The notes under the pieces are model-generated. The model was not told the DNA's origin. It saw only the letters and a program-made list of their open reading frames with translations, and did not search any database. The position numbers and the translations under genes are program-made. A stretch of DNA of 64,000 bases from Anaerolineaceae bacterium (GTDB lineage Bacteria; Chloroflexota; Anaerolineae; Anaerolineales; Anaerolineaceae): positions 868,001 through 932,000 of the forward strand of contig JAENYZ010000001.1 of NCBI GenBank assembly GCA_016841525.1, written 5' to 3'. Below are positions 27,339 to 35,810 of the stretch, piece by piece; within the stretch, counting starts at the first letter, position 1, and every line of letters begins with the position of its first letter.

Positions 27339-28256
27339 TTATGTAAAGAATACTTTTCTTGGCTGCCATTCCTTTTCATCAGGCAAATATTCAAGCAAAG
27401 CAACCAACTCGCCCTGTTGACTGATTGCCCTCACCCAATGATCTGGGTTTTCAGGTTCAACTTCAACAGGCACACGATGACCGTGGCGTACAAGGTCAAC
27501 TTCTTCAAAGCTCAGCTCTCTTGAAGGCCAATCGCTCAATGCTTCTGCTGCAGGGATCAAGTATTTGTACCAATCACCATTATCAAATGCTTCTTCAAGT
27601 TTTCGTAACTGGATGGCATCTCTCAGGGCAAATTCACCGCTTTTCGTTCGGCGCAAACCAACCAAATGACCGCCGCAGCCTAAAACTTCACCAAGGTCAT
27701 TTGCAAGGGACCTGACGTATGTACCTGAAGAACAGTAGACATCGATGATCGCCTCAGGGCTGTCCCATTCAAGCAGTTCCAGGTGATAAACATCAATCTC
27801 CTTGGCATCCAGCTCAACTTCCTCACCTTTTCGCGCCAGTTCATAGGCTTTCTGGCCGTTGATTTTCTTTGCAGAATATGCAGGGGGCACCTGTTCAACA
27901 GTGCCTTCAAATTGGGTCAGTGCTTCTTCAATTTGCTCCTGGGTTATATTAACGGCTTCTCGCCGGGTAATCTCACCATCAGCATCGTAGGTATCCGTAC
28001 TTTCACCCAACCGAATAATCGCCTGGTAGCGTTTGTCAGAGGCTGAAACATACTCACTCAGCCTGACTGCCGGACCGACCAAAACAACCAGAACGCCCGA
28101 CGCACGTGGGTCAAGGGTTCCTGTGTGACCGGCACGTCGAATGCCCGTACCACGTCGAACAACCTGGACAACATCATGCGATGTCATCCCAACTGGCTTA
28201 TCAATCACCAGGACCCCTGAAACTGCATTTTTCAAATCAAATTCTTGTTCACTCAT
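27339..28256 (-). CDS. truB: tRNA pseudouridine(55) synthase
   Basis: Isomerises U55 in the T loop of tRNAs. The N-terminal GVLVIDKPVGMTSHDVV and the catalytic Asp motif GHTGTLDPRASGVL are present, as are YSAKKINGQKAYELAR and CSSGTYVRSLANDLG. A C-terminal PUA-like end follows. ATG at 28256, preceded by GGA; a TTG six codons upstream is an alternative. It lies 31 bases after nrnA in the nusA-infB operon. Confidence 0.95.
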   Translation of the reverse strand: MSEQEFDLKNAVSGVLVIDKPVGMTSHDVVQVVRRGTGIRRAGHTGTLDPRASGVLVVLVGPAVRLSEYVSASDKRYQAIIRLGESTDTYDADGEITRREAVNITQEQIEEALTQFEGTVEQVPPAYSAKKINGQKAYELARKGEEVELDAKEIDVYHLELLEWDSPEAIIDVYCSSGTYVRSLANDLGEVLGCGGHLVGLRRTKSGEFALRDAIQLRKLEEAFDNGDWYKYLIPAAEALSDWPSRELSFEEVDLVRHGHRVPVEVEPENPDHWVRAISQQGELVALLEYLPDEKEWQPRKVFFT

Positions 28257-28287
28257 AGTGTTTCCAAACTCCAAGATCCTTTATCGA

Positions 28288-29256
28288 TTACCCCTTGATT
28301 GCTTTTTGATGCTCCAATAATTTCTTCGTTTCTATGATAACACGCTTTTTGACCTCTGATAAGGTCCCAGAGATATCAGCACCGGCTGCAGCGGCATGCC
28401 CCCCACCACCAAATTCAAATGCAATACCGGAGACATCCAATCCCGGTCTCGCCCTCCAACTGACTTTTACTTCGTTCGGCGGCTGCTCGACAAAAATTAA
28501 TGCAATCTCGGCTTCTTTTACCGAGGAAAGCACGTTGACCAAATCGGCATCATCGTTTCCAGCATACTCGATTTCATCCCTGTCAGCAAGGGTTAAGCTC
28601 GTCCAAACCAGACCGTCCTCATGTTCCAATCGTCTTAATCCAGCCCCCCAGTAACGAACAGCATTAAATGGCTTCATCACTAATTCTTCTCGATAAATAT
28701 TTGCAAGGTCTGCCCCTAAGTCCATTAAAGAAGCTGCTTTTCGCAAAAGGTCTGAATTTACATTTGACGTACGGAAGCCAATCGTATCTCCCACAATTCC
28801 TGAGAGCAAACAGCTGGCAACCTCGGGTGAGTAAGATAAACCCCATTCTGGTAAATGATCAAATAAGATCGCTGCTGTTGCAGCTTGTTCCGGTTCAACA
28901 ATATTATAGGTGCCAAAATCAAGGTTGGTTTTGTGATGGTCCACAACCAGGTCAGGACGCCCATAACCATCCAAAACTTGCCCAACACGGGTTGGATCAG
29001 AGCAATCGACAACGACAACCATATCCACTTTCCCCTGAGGAGATTGTGTGATCAAATCGTAATCTGGCAGATATTGAAATTTATCTGCGCCATCTTCCAA
29101 GACCATCTGCACCTGTTTGCCAGCTTGCTTAAGTGCCAAACCCAGGCCAAGCAAGGATCCAGCAGCATCTGCGTCCGGTCTCACATGAGAGGCAATCAGC
29201 ATGCGTTCGCTGGATTCTATTTTTTCTTTAATATTTTGATCAATTTTCTTCGTCAT
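28288..29256 (-). CDS. nrnA: DHH-family oligoribonuclease / pAp phosphatase (NrnA-like)
   Basis: Degrades short RNAs and 3'-phosphoadenosine 5'-phosphate. The motifs are SHVRPDADAAGS near the N-terminus, VVVDCSDPTR, VDHHKTN (the DHH motif) and a C-terminal DHHA1 glycine-rich GGGGHAAAAG. The start is the ATG at 29256 with GAGG upstream. It overlaps the end of rbfA by 17 bases, which suggests translational coupling. A longer in-frame extension into rbfA is rejected because the family begins close to this Met. Confidence 0.9.
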   Translation of the reverse strand: MTKKIDQNIKEKIESSERMLIASHVRPDADAAGSLLGLGLALKQAGKQVQMVLEDGADKFQYLPDYDLITQSPQGKVDMVVVVDCSDPTRVGQVLDGYGRPDLVVDHHKTNLDFGTYNIVEPEQAATAAILFDHLPEWGLSYSPEVASCLLSGIVGDTIGFRTSNVNSDLLRKAASLMDLGADLANIYREELVMKPFNAVRYWGAGLRRLEHEDGLVWTSLTLADRDEIEYAGNDDADLVNVLSSVKEAEIALIFVEQPPNEVKVSWRARPGLDVSGIAFEFGGGGHAAAAGADISGTLSEVKKRVIIETKKLLEHQKAIKG

Positions 29257-29659
29257 CCACATCCTCAACGATTTCTTCAATGTCTTCGGCAGTATTTTCC
29301 GCCTGTTCTTCGCGCGCTTCACGGATCTCATTCAACAACTCTTCGATCCGTTCTGCACGTTCAGGTGTATCATCCCAATAAAATCTTAACCGGGGCATAA
29401 CACGAAGTTCAACTTCCTGGCTGAGGTTATAACGAATGAAACCGGCTGCATTTCTCAAGCCTTCAATAATCTCTTCGGCTACTGGTTCACCAGCTAATGA
29501 GGAGACGTAGATATTCGCGTAATCCAATTCACGGTCAATGGTCACATCAGTAATATAAACACCCTCGACCCGTGGATCATTAACCCGGTTTTCCAGGATT
29601 TCAGTTAATACTTTTTGAATTTGTTCTTGTATTCTTTTTAATCGAATATTTGATGGCAT
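29240..29659 (-). CDS. rbfA: ribosome-binding factor A
   Basis: Small KH-fold 30S maturation factor of 139 residues. It shows the typical N-terminus (RIQEQIQKVLTEILENRVND), the VTIDRELDYANIYVS strand and the RVMPRLRFYWDDTPERAERI end. It has an acidic C-terminal tail (EDIEEIVEDVDDEEN), longer than in the shortest homologues. It lies between infB and nrnA, its usual neighbourhood. Confidence 0.95.
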   Translation of the reverse strand: MPSNIRLKRIQEQIQKVLTEILENRVNDPRVEGVYITDVTIDRELDYANIYVSSLAGEPVAEEIIEGLRNAAGFIRYNLSQEVELRVMPRLRFYWDDTPERAERIEELLNEIREAREEQAENTAEDIEEIVEDVDDEEN

Positions 29660-29682
29660 ACTATTTCTTTCTTTCTAAAAAT

Positions 29683-31470
29683 TTACCGAGCCTGCTCTTC
29701 TATTACGTAGCACTCGAGCAAATCTCCTTCTTCAAACTCATGAAATTGTTTTAATGCAATACCGCATTCAAATCCCTCGCGTACCTCACGCACATCATCT
29801 TTGCCGCGCTTCAAGGAACCAATTTCACCTTCAAAAACGACATCTTTGTTCCGAATCACACGAATCTTGCCATTTCGTCGAATTTCGCCGTCCACAACAC
29901 GGCATCCGGCTGCAACTTTAAAACGTGAAACCGCAAAGGTCGCAAGTACTTTTGCTGATCCGATGGTGCGCTCAACCAGCTCCGGTTCGAGCATACCCTT
30001 GAGTGCCTTTTCAACATCTTCAATCAAACGATAAATGATTGTGTACAAACGTACCGAAACGCCTTCTGTTTCTGCGAGGCGTTTTGCAGCGTTGTCGGCA
30101 TCAACGGCAAAGCCAATCACAATTGCATCCGATGCAGCAGCCAGCATAACATCACTCTCAGTGATGTTGCCGGTTTCCTGGTGTAAGACATTCATGGACA
30201 CTTCTGATTGTTTCTCGCCAAGTTCTTTAAGGGAGTTGACAATCGGTTCAAGGGATCCTTGAACATCTGCTTTTACAATCAAACGAAGTTCCTGCTCTTC
30301 GCCCGCCTGAAGACGCTCAAACAGGTCTTCCAGTGTTGCACGGGGTGCAGCAATTTGTTGCTCTTCATTGGCTTCAATATCTTCTACAATCGCTCGTGCT
30401 TCCTTTTCAGATTCAACCACCCTGAAAATATCACCAGCACGGGGAACGTCGTTCAGCCCCATGACTGCAATCGGTGTTGAAGGACCCGCTCTTTTAATGG
30501 GCTTACCACGAAAATCAAACATGGCTTTAATCCGACCATGGGCTTTCCCAGCCAGGATGGTGTCCCCAACATCAATCGTACCATTTTGCAAAAGCAAAGT
30601 TGCCATCGTCCCACGGAATTTATCCAACTCTGCTTCAACAACCGTACCAAAAACCTCACCTTTAGGATTGGCTTTAATATCTTTATTATCAGCGACCAGC
30701 AAAATTGCTTCCATCAAATCATCCAAACCCTGCATCTTCGTTGCTGAGACAGGCACGACAATCGTATCCCCGTCCCATTCATCGGGCACAAGGTCAATTT
30801 CTGCAAGCTGCTTTTTAGCCATTTCAGGGTTAGCGGATGGTAGGTCCATCTTGTTTAAAGCCACAACGATTGGCACCCTTGCAGCTTTGGCATGGTTTGC
30901 AGCTTCACGGGTTTGCGGCATAACACCGTCATCTGCAGCAACAACCAGCACGACAATATCTGCACCCTGTGCACCTCTTGCCCGCATCGAAGTAAAAGCT
31001 GCGTGTCCTGGCGTGTCAAGAAAGGTAATCTTACGGCCACTGTGTTCAATCTGATAGGCACCAATATGCTGAGTAATCCCACCCTCTTCACCACCAGCGA
31101 CGTTTGTCTTTCGTATGGCATCCAAAAGGCTGGTTTTTCCATGATCAACATGCCCCAACATTGTCACAACTGGCGGTCTGGGCTGTAAATCTTCTTCCTT
31201 TTCATCGGCAATCACCCGACGCCATAAAGGAATTTCGCCCTTATCTTCCGGTTTTTCTTCTTCAATTTGAAGAAGCTCAGGTTCAAATCCCAATTCGCTG
31301 GCGACGACGGCAGCAGTATCAAAATCTACATTTTGATTAATGCTCGCCATAACACCATTAGCCATCAAGACCTTGATGACCTGAATGGGACTGGCGTCCA
31401 TTTTTTCAGCCAGTTCCCTCACGCTTATGCTGTAAGGCAAAATAATTTTCTTAATATCGTTATCGCTCAT
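29683..31470 (-). CDS. infB: translation initiation factor IF-2 (short form)
   Basis: GTPase that positions initiator tRNA on the 30S subunit. A compact IF2_N domain (SVRELAEKMDASPIQVIKVL) is followed directly by the G domain with GHVDHGKTSLLD, DTPGHAAF and NKMD, then the beta-barrel and C-terminal domains. At 595 residues it lacks the long N-terminal extension found in Escherichia coli. It has an excellent GGAGG site six bases before the ATG. It lies downstream of ylxR with a gap of about 100 bases. Confidence 0.97.
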   Translation of the reverse strand: MSDNDIKKIILPYSISVRELAEKMDASPIQVIKVLMANGVMASINQNVDFDTAAVVASELGFEPELLQIEEEKPEDKGEIPLWRRVIADEKEEDLQPRPPVVTMLGHVDHGKTSLLDAIRKTNVAGGEEGGITQHIGAYQIEHSGRKITFLDTPGHAAFTSMRARGAQGADIVVLVVAADDGVMPQTREAANHAKAARVPIVVALNKMDLPSANPEMAKKQLAEIDLVPDEWDGDTIVVPVSATKMQGLDDLMEAILLVADNKDIKANPKGEVFGTVVEAELDKFRGTMATLLLQNGTIDVGDTILAGKAHGRIKAMFDFRGKPIKRAGPSTPIAVMGLNDVPRAGDIFRVVESEKEARAIVEDIEANEEQQIAAPRATLEDLFERLQAGEEQELRLIVKADVQGSLEPIVNSLKELGEKQSEVSMNVLHQETGNITESDVMLAAASDAIVIGFAVDADNAAKRLAETEGVSVRLYTIIYRLIEDVEKALKGMLEPELVERTIGSAKVLATFAVSRFKVAAGCRVVDGEIRRNGKIRVIRNKDVVFEGEIGSLKRGKDDVREVREGFECGIALKQFHEFEEGDLLECYVIEEQAR

Positions 31471-31572
31471 ATAAAACCTCCGTTAGTATTCCCCTACCCC
31501 ATTTTCACCCGTAAAGATAAAAATGCGGCCAAAAATATTATTCTTGCTGATGAGCGATTAGATGATTTTAAT

Positions 31573-31899
31573 TCATCTTGACGATTCCTCTGCCCCCTGT
31601 TGAACCAGTTCTTCGTCAGGAAGTTGATTTTCCATAAAGTTTCGTAAATCTTCTTTTTCCTGATCTGTCAGCCTGGTCCTCAGTGCATGGTCAAGTGCGC
31701 CATTGATACCGCGCAACCAGCAAGATCGTTTGTCGTGTAAATACGCCCCTCTGCCGTGAGCCCTACCGGTGTTATCAACCTTAACACCCTCTGGCCCATT
31801 GACAATTCTGATCATTGAGCGTTTTGACAGGACTTCTCTGCAGCCAACGCATGTCCGCCTTGGGACATGCTTACTTCGACGCTTTGGTTTTTTGACCAT
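31573..31899 (-). CDS. ylxR: YlxR family RNA-binding protein (RNase P modulator family)
   Basis: Basic protein of 108 residues with the YlxR signature RTCVGCREVLSKRSMIRIV and GRAHGRGAYLHDKRSCW. The N-terminus is a basic patch (KKPKRRSKHVPRR). Members bind RNA; the Bacillus relative has been renamed RnpM as an RNase P modulator. It sits between nusA and infB as usual. The start codon has no strong ribosome site; it lies 33 bases after nusA. Confidence 0.93.
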   Translation of the reverse strand: MVKKPKRRSKHVPRRTCVGCREVLSKRSMIRIVNGPEGVKVDNTGRAHGRGAYLHDKRSCWLRGINGALDHALRTRLTDQEKEDLRNFMENQLPDEELVQQGAEESSR

Positions 31900-31932
31900 C
31901 TAATCGCTACTCATGTATAAATTTATTAAAAT

Positions 31933-33825
31933 TTACCAATCTTCCCAATCGTCTACATCTTCTCGAGGTGGTCGAGGTTTCTTCCGCTTCTTCTTCTTTT
32001 CGGGCTTTGCACGATCCTCTTCTTCACCTTCTTCAAATTGGGCAGGTGCGGGTTCGTAATACCCGTATTTTGATGCATCATACGAGAAGAGCTTGTCGAA
32101 ATCTTCTTCTTCCTCGTCTTCTTCTTTTTCAACTGGCTGTTTCTTGACTGGCTTAGGCGCTTCTTCGATGACCTCTTCCACAGGTTCTTCTTCAACAACC
32201 GCTTCAAGGGGTTCCTTGATTTCCTCTGCCGGCAATTCTTCAATAGGTTCTTCAACAACTGCCTGATCTGCCGGTTTTTCTACTGGCTGTACCACTTCCT
32301 CAGCTTCAACAGCAATCTGTTCTCCCGGTGAGACACGTAATGCATCGGTCAATTCAGATATTTCCTCAAAGGATTTCGGACCAATGCCATTCAAAGCAAG
32401 AATTTTGTCTGAGTCGAGCCGCATTTGAAGAACAAGATCACCCAGGGTATCAATACCTGCTTCCTGCAGGATGAAAAGGATGTGTTCCTTCAAGTCCACA
32501 TCAAGAATGTCAATTTCAAAGGTCAATTCAGGAACTGTAGCCAGGGCTTCTTCATGACGACGTTGTTCTTCAATGTCCTCTTCACGTCGTTTCTTCTCAA
32601 CCCGTTTTTCCACGCGGTCGATAAATTTTGCCATGAAGTCATAATCTTCAGGGGGCAATGGTCGCCCTTCTGCTTTCTTTTCAAGCATGACGACAATTTT
32701 CTCCATTGCCTCAGCTTCGCGAGCTGCCATTTCCTGGTATTGTGGGTCTTCCTGCAGTTTCTTAAGTGATTCGCCCGCCGCTTCAACCTGGCTCTTGATA
32801 TCAATTCGCCAGCCTGTTAGTTTGGCAGCCAACCGGGCATTTTGACCGTCCCGTCCAATTGCAAGGGAAAGCTGATCCTCTGGAACGACGACGGTGGCTG
32901 TCCTTCCATCTTCCTCAGTTTCAGATAAATAAACGCCAACCACACGAGCTGGGCTGATTGCTTTGGCAATGAATGCCGCAGCATCATTGCTCCACTCAAT
33001 CACATCAATTTTTTCATCGCTCAGCTCACGGACAATCGCCTGAATTCGAACACCGCGCACACCCACACAGGCGCCCACAGGGTCAATACCCTGCTGTGTT
33101 GCTGAGACAGCAACTTTTGCCCGCTGACCGGGCTCACGGGCGATCGATCGAATTTCGACAACTCCGTGATAAATTTCAGGCACTTCGTTTTCCAACAATC
33201 GACGGAGGAATTTGCGATGTGCCCGCGAAAGATAGATCATCGGGCCGCGACCGCTCTCTTTAACATCATAAATTAAACAGCGGATGCGGTCATGAACGCG
33301 TAATCGTTCTCGTGGGATCATGTCCTTCCGAAGCATGGTGCCTTCGGCTTTTTTATCCAAACCTATGGTTGCGCCACGGCCGCTGATCGCCTGCACAACA
33401 CCACTGACGATCTCGCCCACTTGTTTGGCGAAATATTCATACTGGATCTCGCGCTCTGCTTCACGAATGCGTTGTTGAATGACCTGGCGAGCCGTTTGTG
33501 CAGCAACACGCCCAAAATCTTCAGGCGTTGTATCCACAACAACCATATCACCAAGTTCTGCTTCAGGTTCTACCTTTTGAGCTTCACTTAACAAAACTTC
33601 GGTTTGCTCATTTTGAACATCTTCAACAACTTCTTTTTCCGCGAATATCCGTACATCCCCGGAATCCAAATCAACTTTCGCTTCAACAAACTGCGCGTTA
33701 GAAGCATTAACAGCCCTGCGATAGGCTGAAACCATTGCTGATTCAAGCGCATCCAGAATCACATCCCTGGATAGCTGTCGATCCTCAACAACTTCATTAA
33801 ATGCCAGCGCAAATTCACTTTTCAT
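31933..33825 (-). CDS. nusA: transcription termination/antitermination factor NusA with long charged C-terminus
   Basis: Binds RNA polymerase and nascent RNA. The N-terminal domain, S1 domain (GEIVSGVVQAISGRGATIGL) and two KH domains (DPVGACVGVRGVRIQAIVRE, SLAIGRDGQNARLAAKLTGW) are all clear. A helix-hairpin-helix region (GIDTLGDLVLQM, LNGIGPKSFEEI) follows. The last 150 residues are an acidic Glu/Val/Pro stretch ending in a Lys/Arg-rich patch and DDWEDW, making 630 residues. No rimP is present upstream, where a divergent gene begins. ATG at 33825 with GGA nearby. Confidence 0.96.
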   Translation of the reverse strand: MKSEFALAFNEVVEDRQLSRDVILDALESAMVSAYRRAVNASNAQFVEAKVDLDSGDVRIFAEKEVVEDVQNEQTEVLLSEAQKVEPEAELGDMVVVDTTPEDFGRVAAQTARQVIQQRIREAEREIQYEYFAKQVGEIVSGVVQAISGRGATIGLDKKAEGTMLRKDMIPRERLRVHDRIRCLIYDVKESGRGPMIYLSRAHRKFLRRLLENEVPEIYHGVVEIRSIAREPGQRAKVAVSATQQGIDPVGACVGVRGVRIQAIVRELSDEKIDVIEWSNDAAAFIAKAISPARVVGVYLSETEEDGRTATVVVPEDQLSLAIGRDGQNARLAAKLTGWRIDIKSQVEAAGESLKKLQEDPQYQEMAAREAEAMEKIVVMLEKKAEGRPLPPEDYDFMAKFIDRVEKRVEKKRREEDIEEQRRHEEALATVPELTFEIDILDVDLKEHILFILQEAGIDTLGDLVLQMRLDSDKILALNGIGPKSFEEISELTDALRVSPGEQIAVEAEEVVQPVEKPADQAVVEEPIEELPAEEIKEPLEAVVEEEPVEEVIEEAPKPVKKQPVEKEEDEEEEDFDKLFSYDASKYGYYEPAPAQFEEGEEEDRAKPEKKKKRKKPRPPREDVDDWEDW

Positions 33826-33870
33826 GTTTCCACTTACTCCAAATAACTAACGAAACCTGCTTGATACAAA

Positions 33871-33895
33871 GAAAAGTGGGGGGAACCCACTTTTC
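33871..33895 (-). promoter_or_regulatory. hairpin in the nusA 5' leader
   Basis: A perfect 10-bp inverted repeat (GAAAAGTGGG with CCCACTTTTC) and a five-base loop, 46 bases before the nusA start. A short T-rich run follows on the minus strand. It could be an attenuator or leader element for nusA; the evidence is structural only. The remaining gap to 34144 holds the glucosidase promoter and no other recognised feature. Confidence 0.5.
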
Positions 33896-34083
33896 GACGT
33901 AAAGGGTATGAAAAATAAGCCGAGGCTTATCAACTCACCTGTGATTTTAGCACATATCAAGGTGAGGTGCAAGGGAATTAAGGTACTGCCAAGCAGGTAT
34001 TTTACATATTTGTGCTTAAAAAATTCCAAACAAAAATTCGAAGTAAACTCAATGAAGATGTCAAGGAAAGTTCCTGATTTATT

Positions 34084-34111
34084 TTGCGAAAAGACAATAA
34101 TCTACTATAAT
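34084..34111 (+). promoter_or_regulatory. predicted promoter of the GH13 glucosidase gene
   Basis: TTGCGA (34084-34089) and a perfect TATAAT (34106-34111) are separated by 16 bases. The start codon lies 34 bases past the -10 box, which gives a short leader and argues against a start further upstream. Confidence 0.7.
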
Positions 34112-34144
34112 TTATCGAAATGGGATTCGAGCGAAGGACGAATA

Positions 34145-35725
34145 ATGACAGATGAATTCTTGTGGTGGCGTGATGGTATCATTTACCAAATTTATCCTCG
34201 TTCTTTTATGGATGCAAACGATGATGGCATTGGTGACCTGAAAGGGATCATCAGCCGGCTCGATTATTTAGAAGACATTGGAATCGATGCCATTTGGCTG
34301 TCCCCAATATTCCCTTCCCCTGATGTTGATTTCGGCTATGACGTCGCAAACTATAAGGATATCGATCCAAAATTTGGCACAATGGAGGATTTTGAACAAT
34401 TAATTGCGGAAGCAAAACACAGAAAGATCCACATTATCCTGGATTTAGTACTTAACCATACTTCCGATCAACATCCCTGGTTTATTGAATCTAAAAAATC
34501 GACGGATAATCCCTATCACGATTGGTATCTCTGGCAGGACCCCAAACCAAACGGTGACCCGCCCAATAACTGGCAGTCGATCTTTGGTGGACCAGCCTGG
34601 GAGTATGATCCCGACCTGAGACAATATTACTATCACATGTTCTACAAAGAACAACCCGATCTCAACTGGCGAAACCCGGACGTTCGCCACGAAATGCTGG
34701 ATGTTTTCCACTTCTGGCTGGACAAAGGTGTTGCTGGCTTCAGGCTTGACGTGTTTAATGCCTACTTCAAAGACCCTGAATTTAGAGATAATCCTTCAAA
34801 ATTTGGCATCCGCGCTTTTGACCGCCAGGAGCATATTTATGATGTCAGCCAACCGGAGATGATGCCCTTATTGAAGAATATTCGCGAAATTTTAGATCAA
34901 TATGATCAGACATATGTCGTGGGTGAAACATTCATGGCAGATACAGAACAAACAGCAAATTACTGCGGGGATGACAAACTTCACGCCGCCTTTAATTTTA
35001 AATTTGCAGAAAATCGCTGGCATCCCAAACGATTCCTAAATTCATTAACTGAGTGGTATCAATCATTGTCAGGGTATGCCTGGCCAAATAATTTTCTCAG
35101 CAACCATGATATGACCCGCACCGCATCGCGCTATTGCTTTGGTGAGGATGACAGGCGGGCAAAGGTTGCTGCTGCAATGCTATTGACAGTAAAAGGTACC
35201 CCTTTCATTTATTATGGTGAAGAGCTCGGTATGCGGGACATTCCGATTCGAAAGAGATCTGACGTAAAAGACCCCGTTGGGAAAACTTATTGGCCTAATT
35301 TCAAAGGACGGGACGGCTGCCGTGCCCCCATGCAGTGGAACGATAAAGAATACAGTGGCTTTTCCGAAACAGAACCCTGGCTGCCAGTCCATTCAAATTT
35401 CGTTGAGAGAAATGTTAAAACCCAAACAGCCGACCCAGAGTCAATCCTGAACTTTGTGAAAACCATCATTCGAATCCGAAAAAATGAACCCGCTTTACAA
35501 CGTGGGGATTTCACGCCAATAATAACAGATCCCAGACATCTCCTTGCCTTTACCAGGGGCTTTGGCACAGAAAAAATATTAGTGGTTTTGAATTTCAGCA
35601 GTCGTGAGCTGACCTATCAACTGCCCGATGGCACCTGGGTTTCGTTATTTGATAACCAAACAACGGAAAATGAATTATTGAAGATCAATCCGTACCAAGT
35701 TCATATCCTAAAACTTAAAGACTGA
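34145..35725 (+). CDS. GH13 alpha-glucosidase / oligo-1,6-glucosidase
   Basis: Cytoplasmic glycoside hydrolase of 526 residues that releases glucose from alpha-linked oligosaccharides. The alpha-amylase conserved regions are clear. Region I is DLVLNHTSDQHPWF, region II is GFRLDVFN (nucleophile Asp near residue 201), region III is VGETFM (acid/base Glu near 260) and region IV is FLSNHD (Asp near 321). The early GIGDLKGI and the C-terminal beta domain are typical. The ATG at 34145 has AAGGA upstream and follows the promoter closely; an open frame to 33908 was not used. Linkage specificity (1,4 versus 1,6) cannot be decided. Confidence 0.93.
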   Translation: MTDEFLWWRDGIIYQIYPRSFMDANDDGIGDLKGIISRLDYLEDIGIDAIWLSPIFPSPDVDFGYDVANYKDIDPKFGTMEDFEQLIAEAKHRKIHIILDLVLNHTSDQHPWFIESKKSTDNPYHDWYLWQDPKPNGDPPNNWQSIFGGPAWEYDPDLRQYYYHMFYKEQPDLNWRNPDVRHEMLDVFHFWLDKGVAGFRLDVFNAYFKDPEFRDNPSKFGIRAFDRQEHIYDVSQPEMMPLLKNIREILDQYDQTYVVGETFMADTEQTANYCGDDKLHAAFNFKFAENRWHPKRFLNSLTEWYQSLSGYAWPNNFLSNHDMTRTASRYCFGEDDRRAKVAAAMLLTVKGTPFIYYGEELGMRDIPIRKRSDVKDPVGKTYWPNFKGRDGCRAPMQWNDKEYSGFSETEPWLPVHSNFVERNVKTQTADPESILNFVKTIIRIRKNEPALQRGDFTPIITDPRHLLAFTRGFGTEKILVVLNFSSRELTYQLPDGTWVSLFDNQTTENELLKINPYQVHILKLKD

Positions 35726-35810
35726 ATTCAAGAAAGTTCATCTTTTAACGATTACAATCAAGAAAAGTATCACACACGCATCGGACGCTCGACTTAAGAA
35801 GAAAGTTTCG

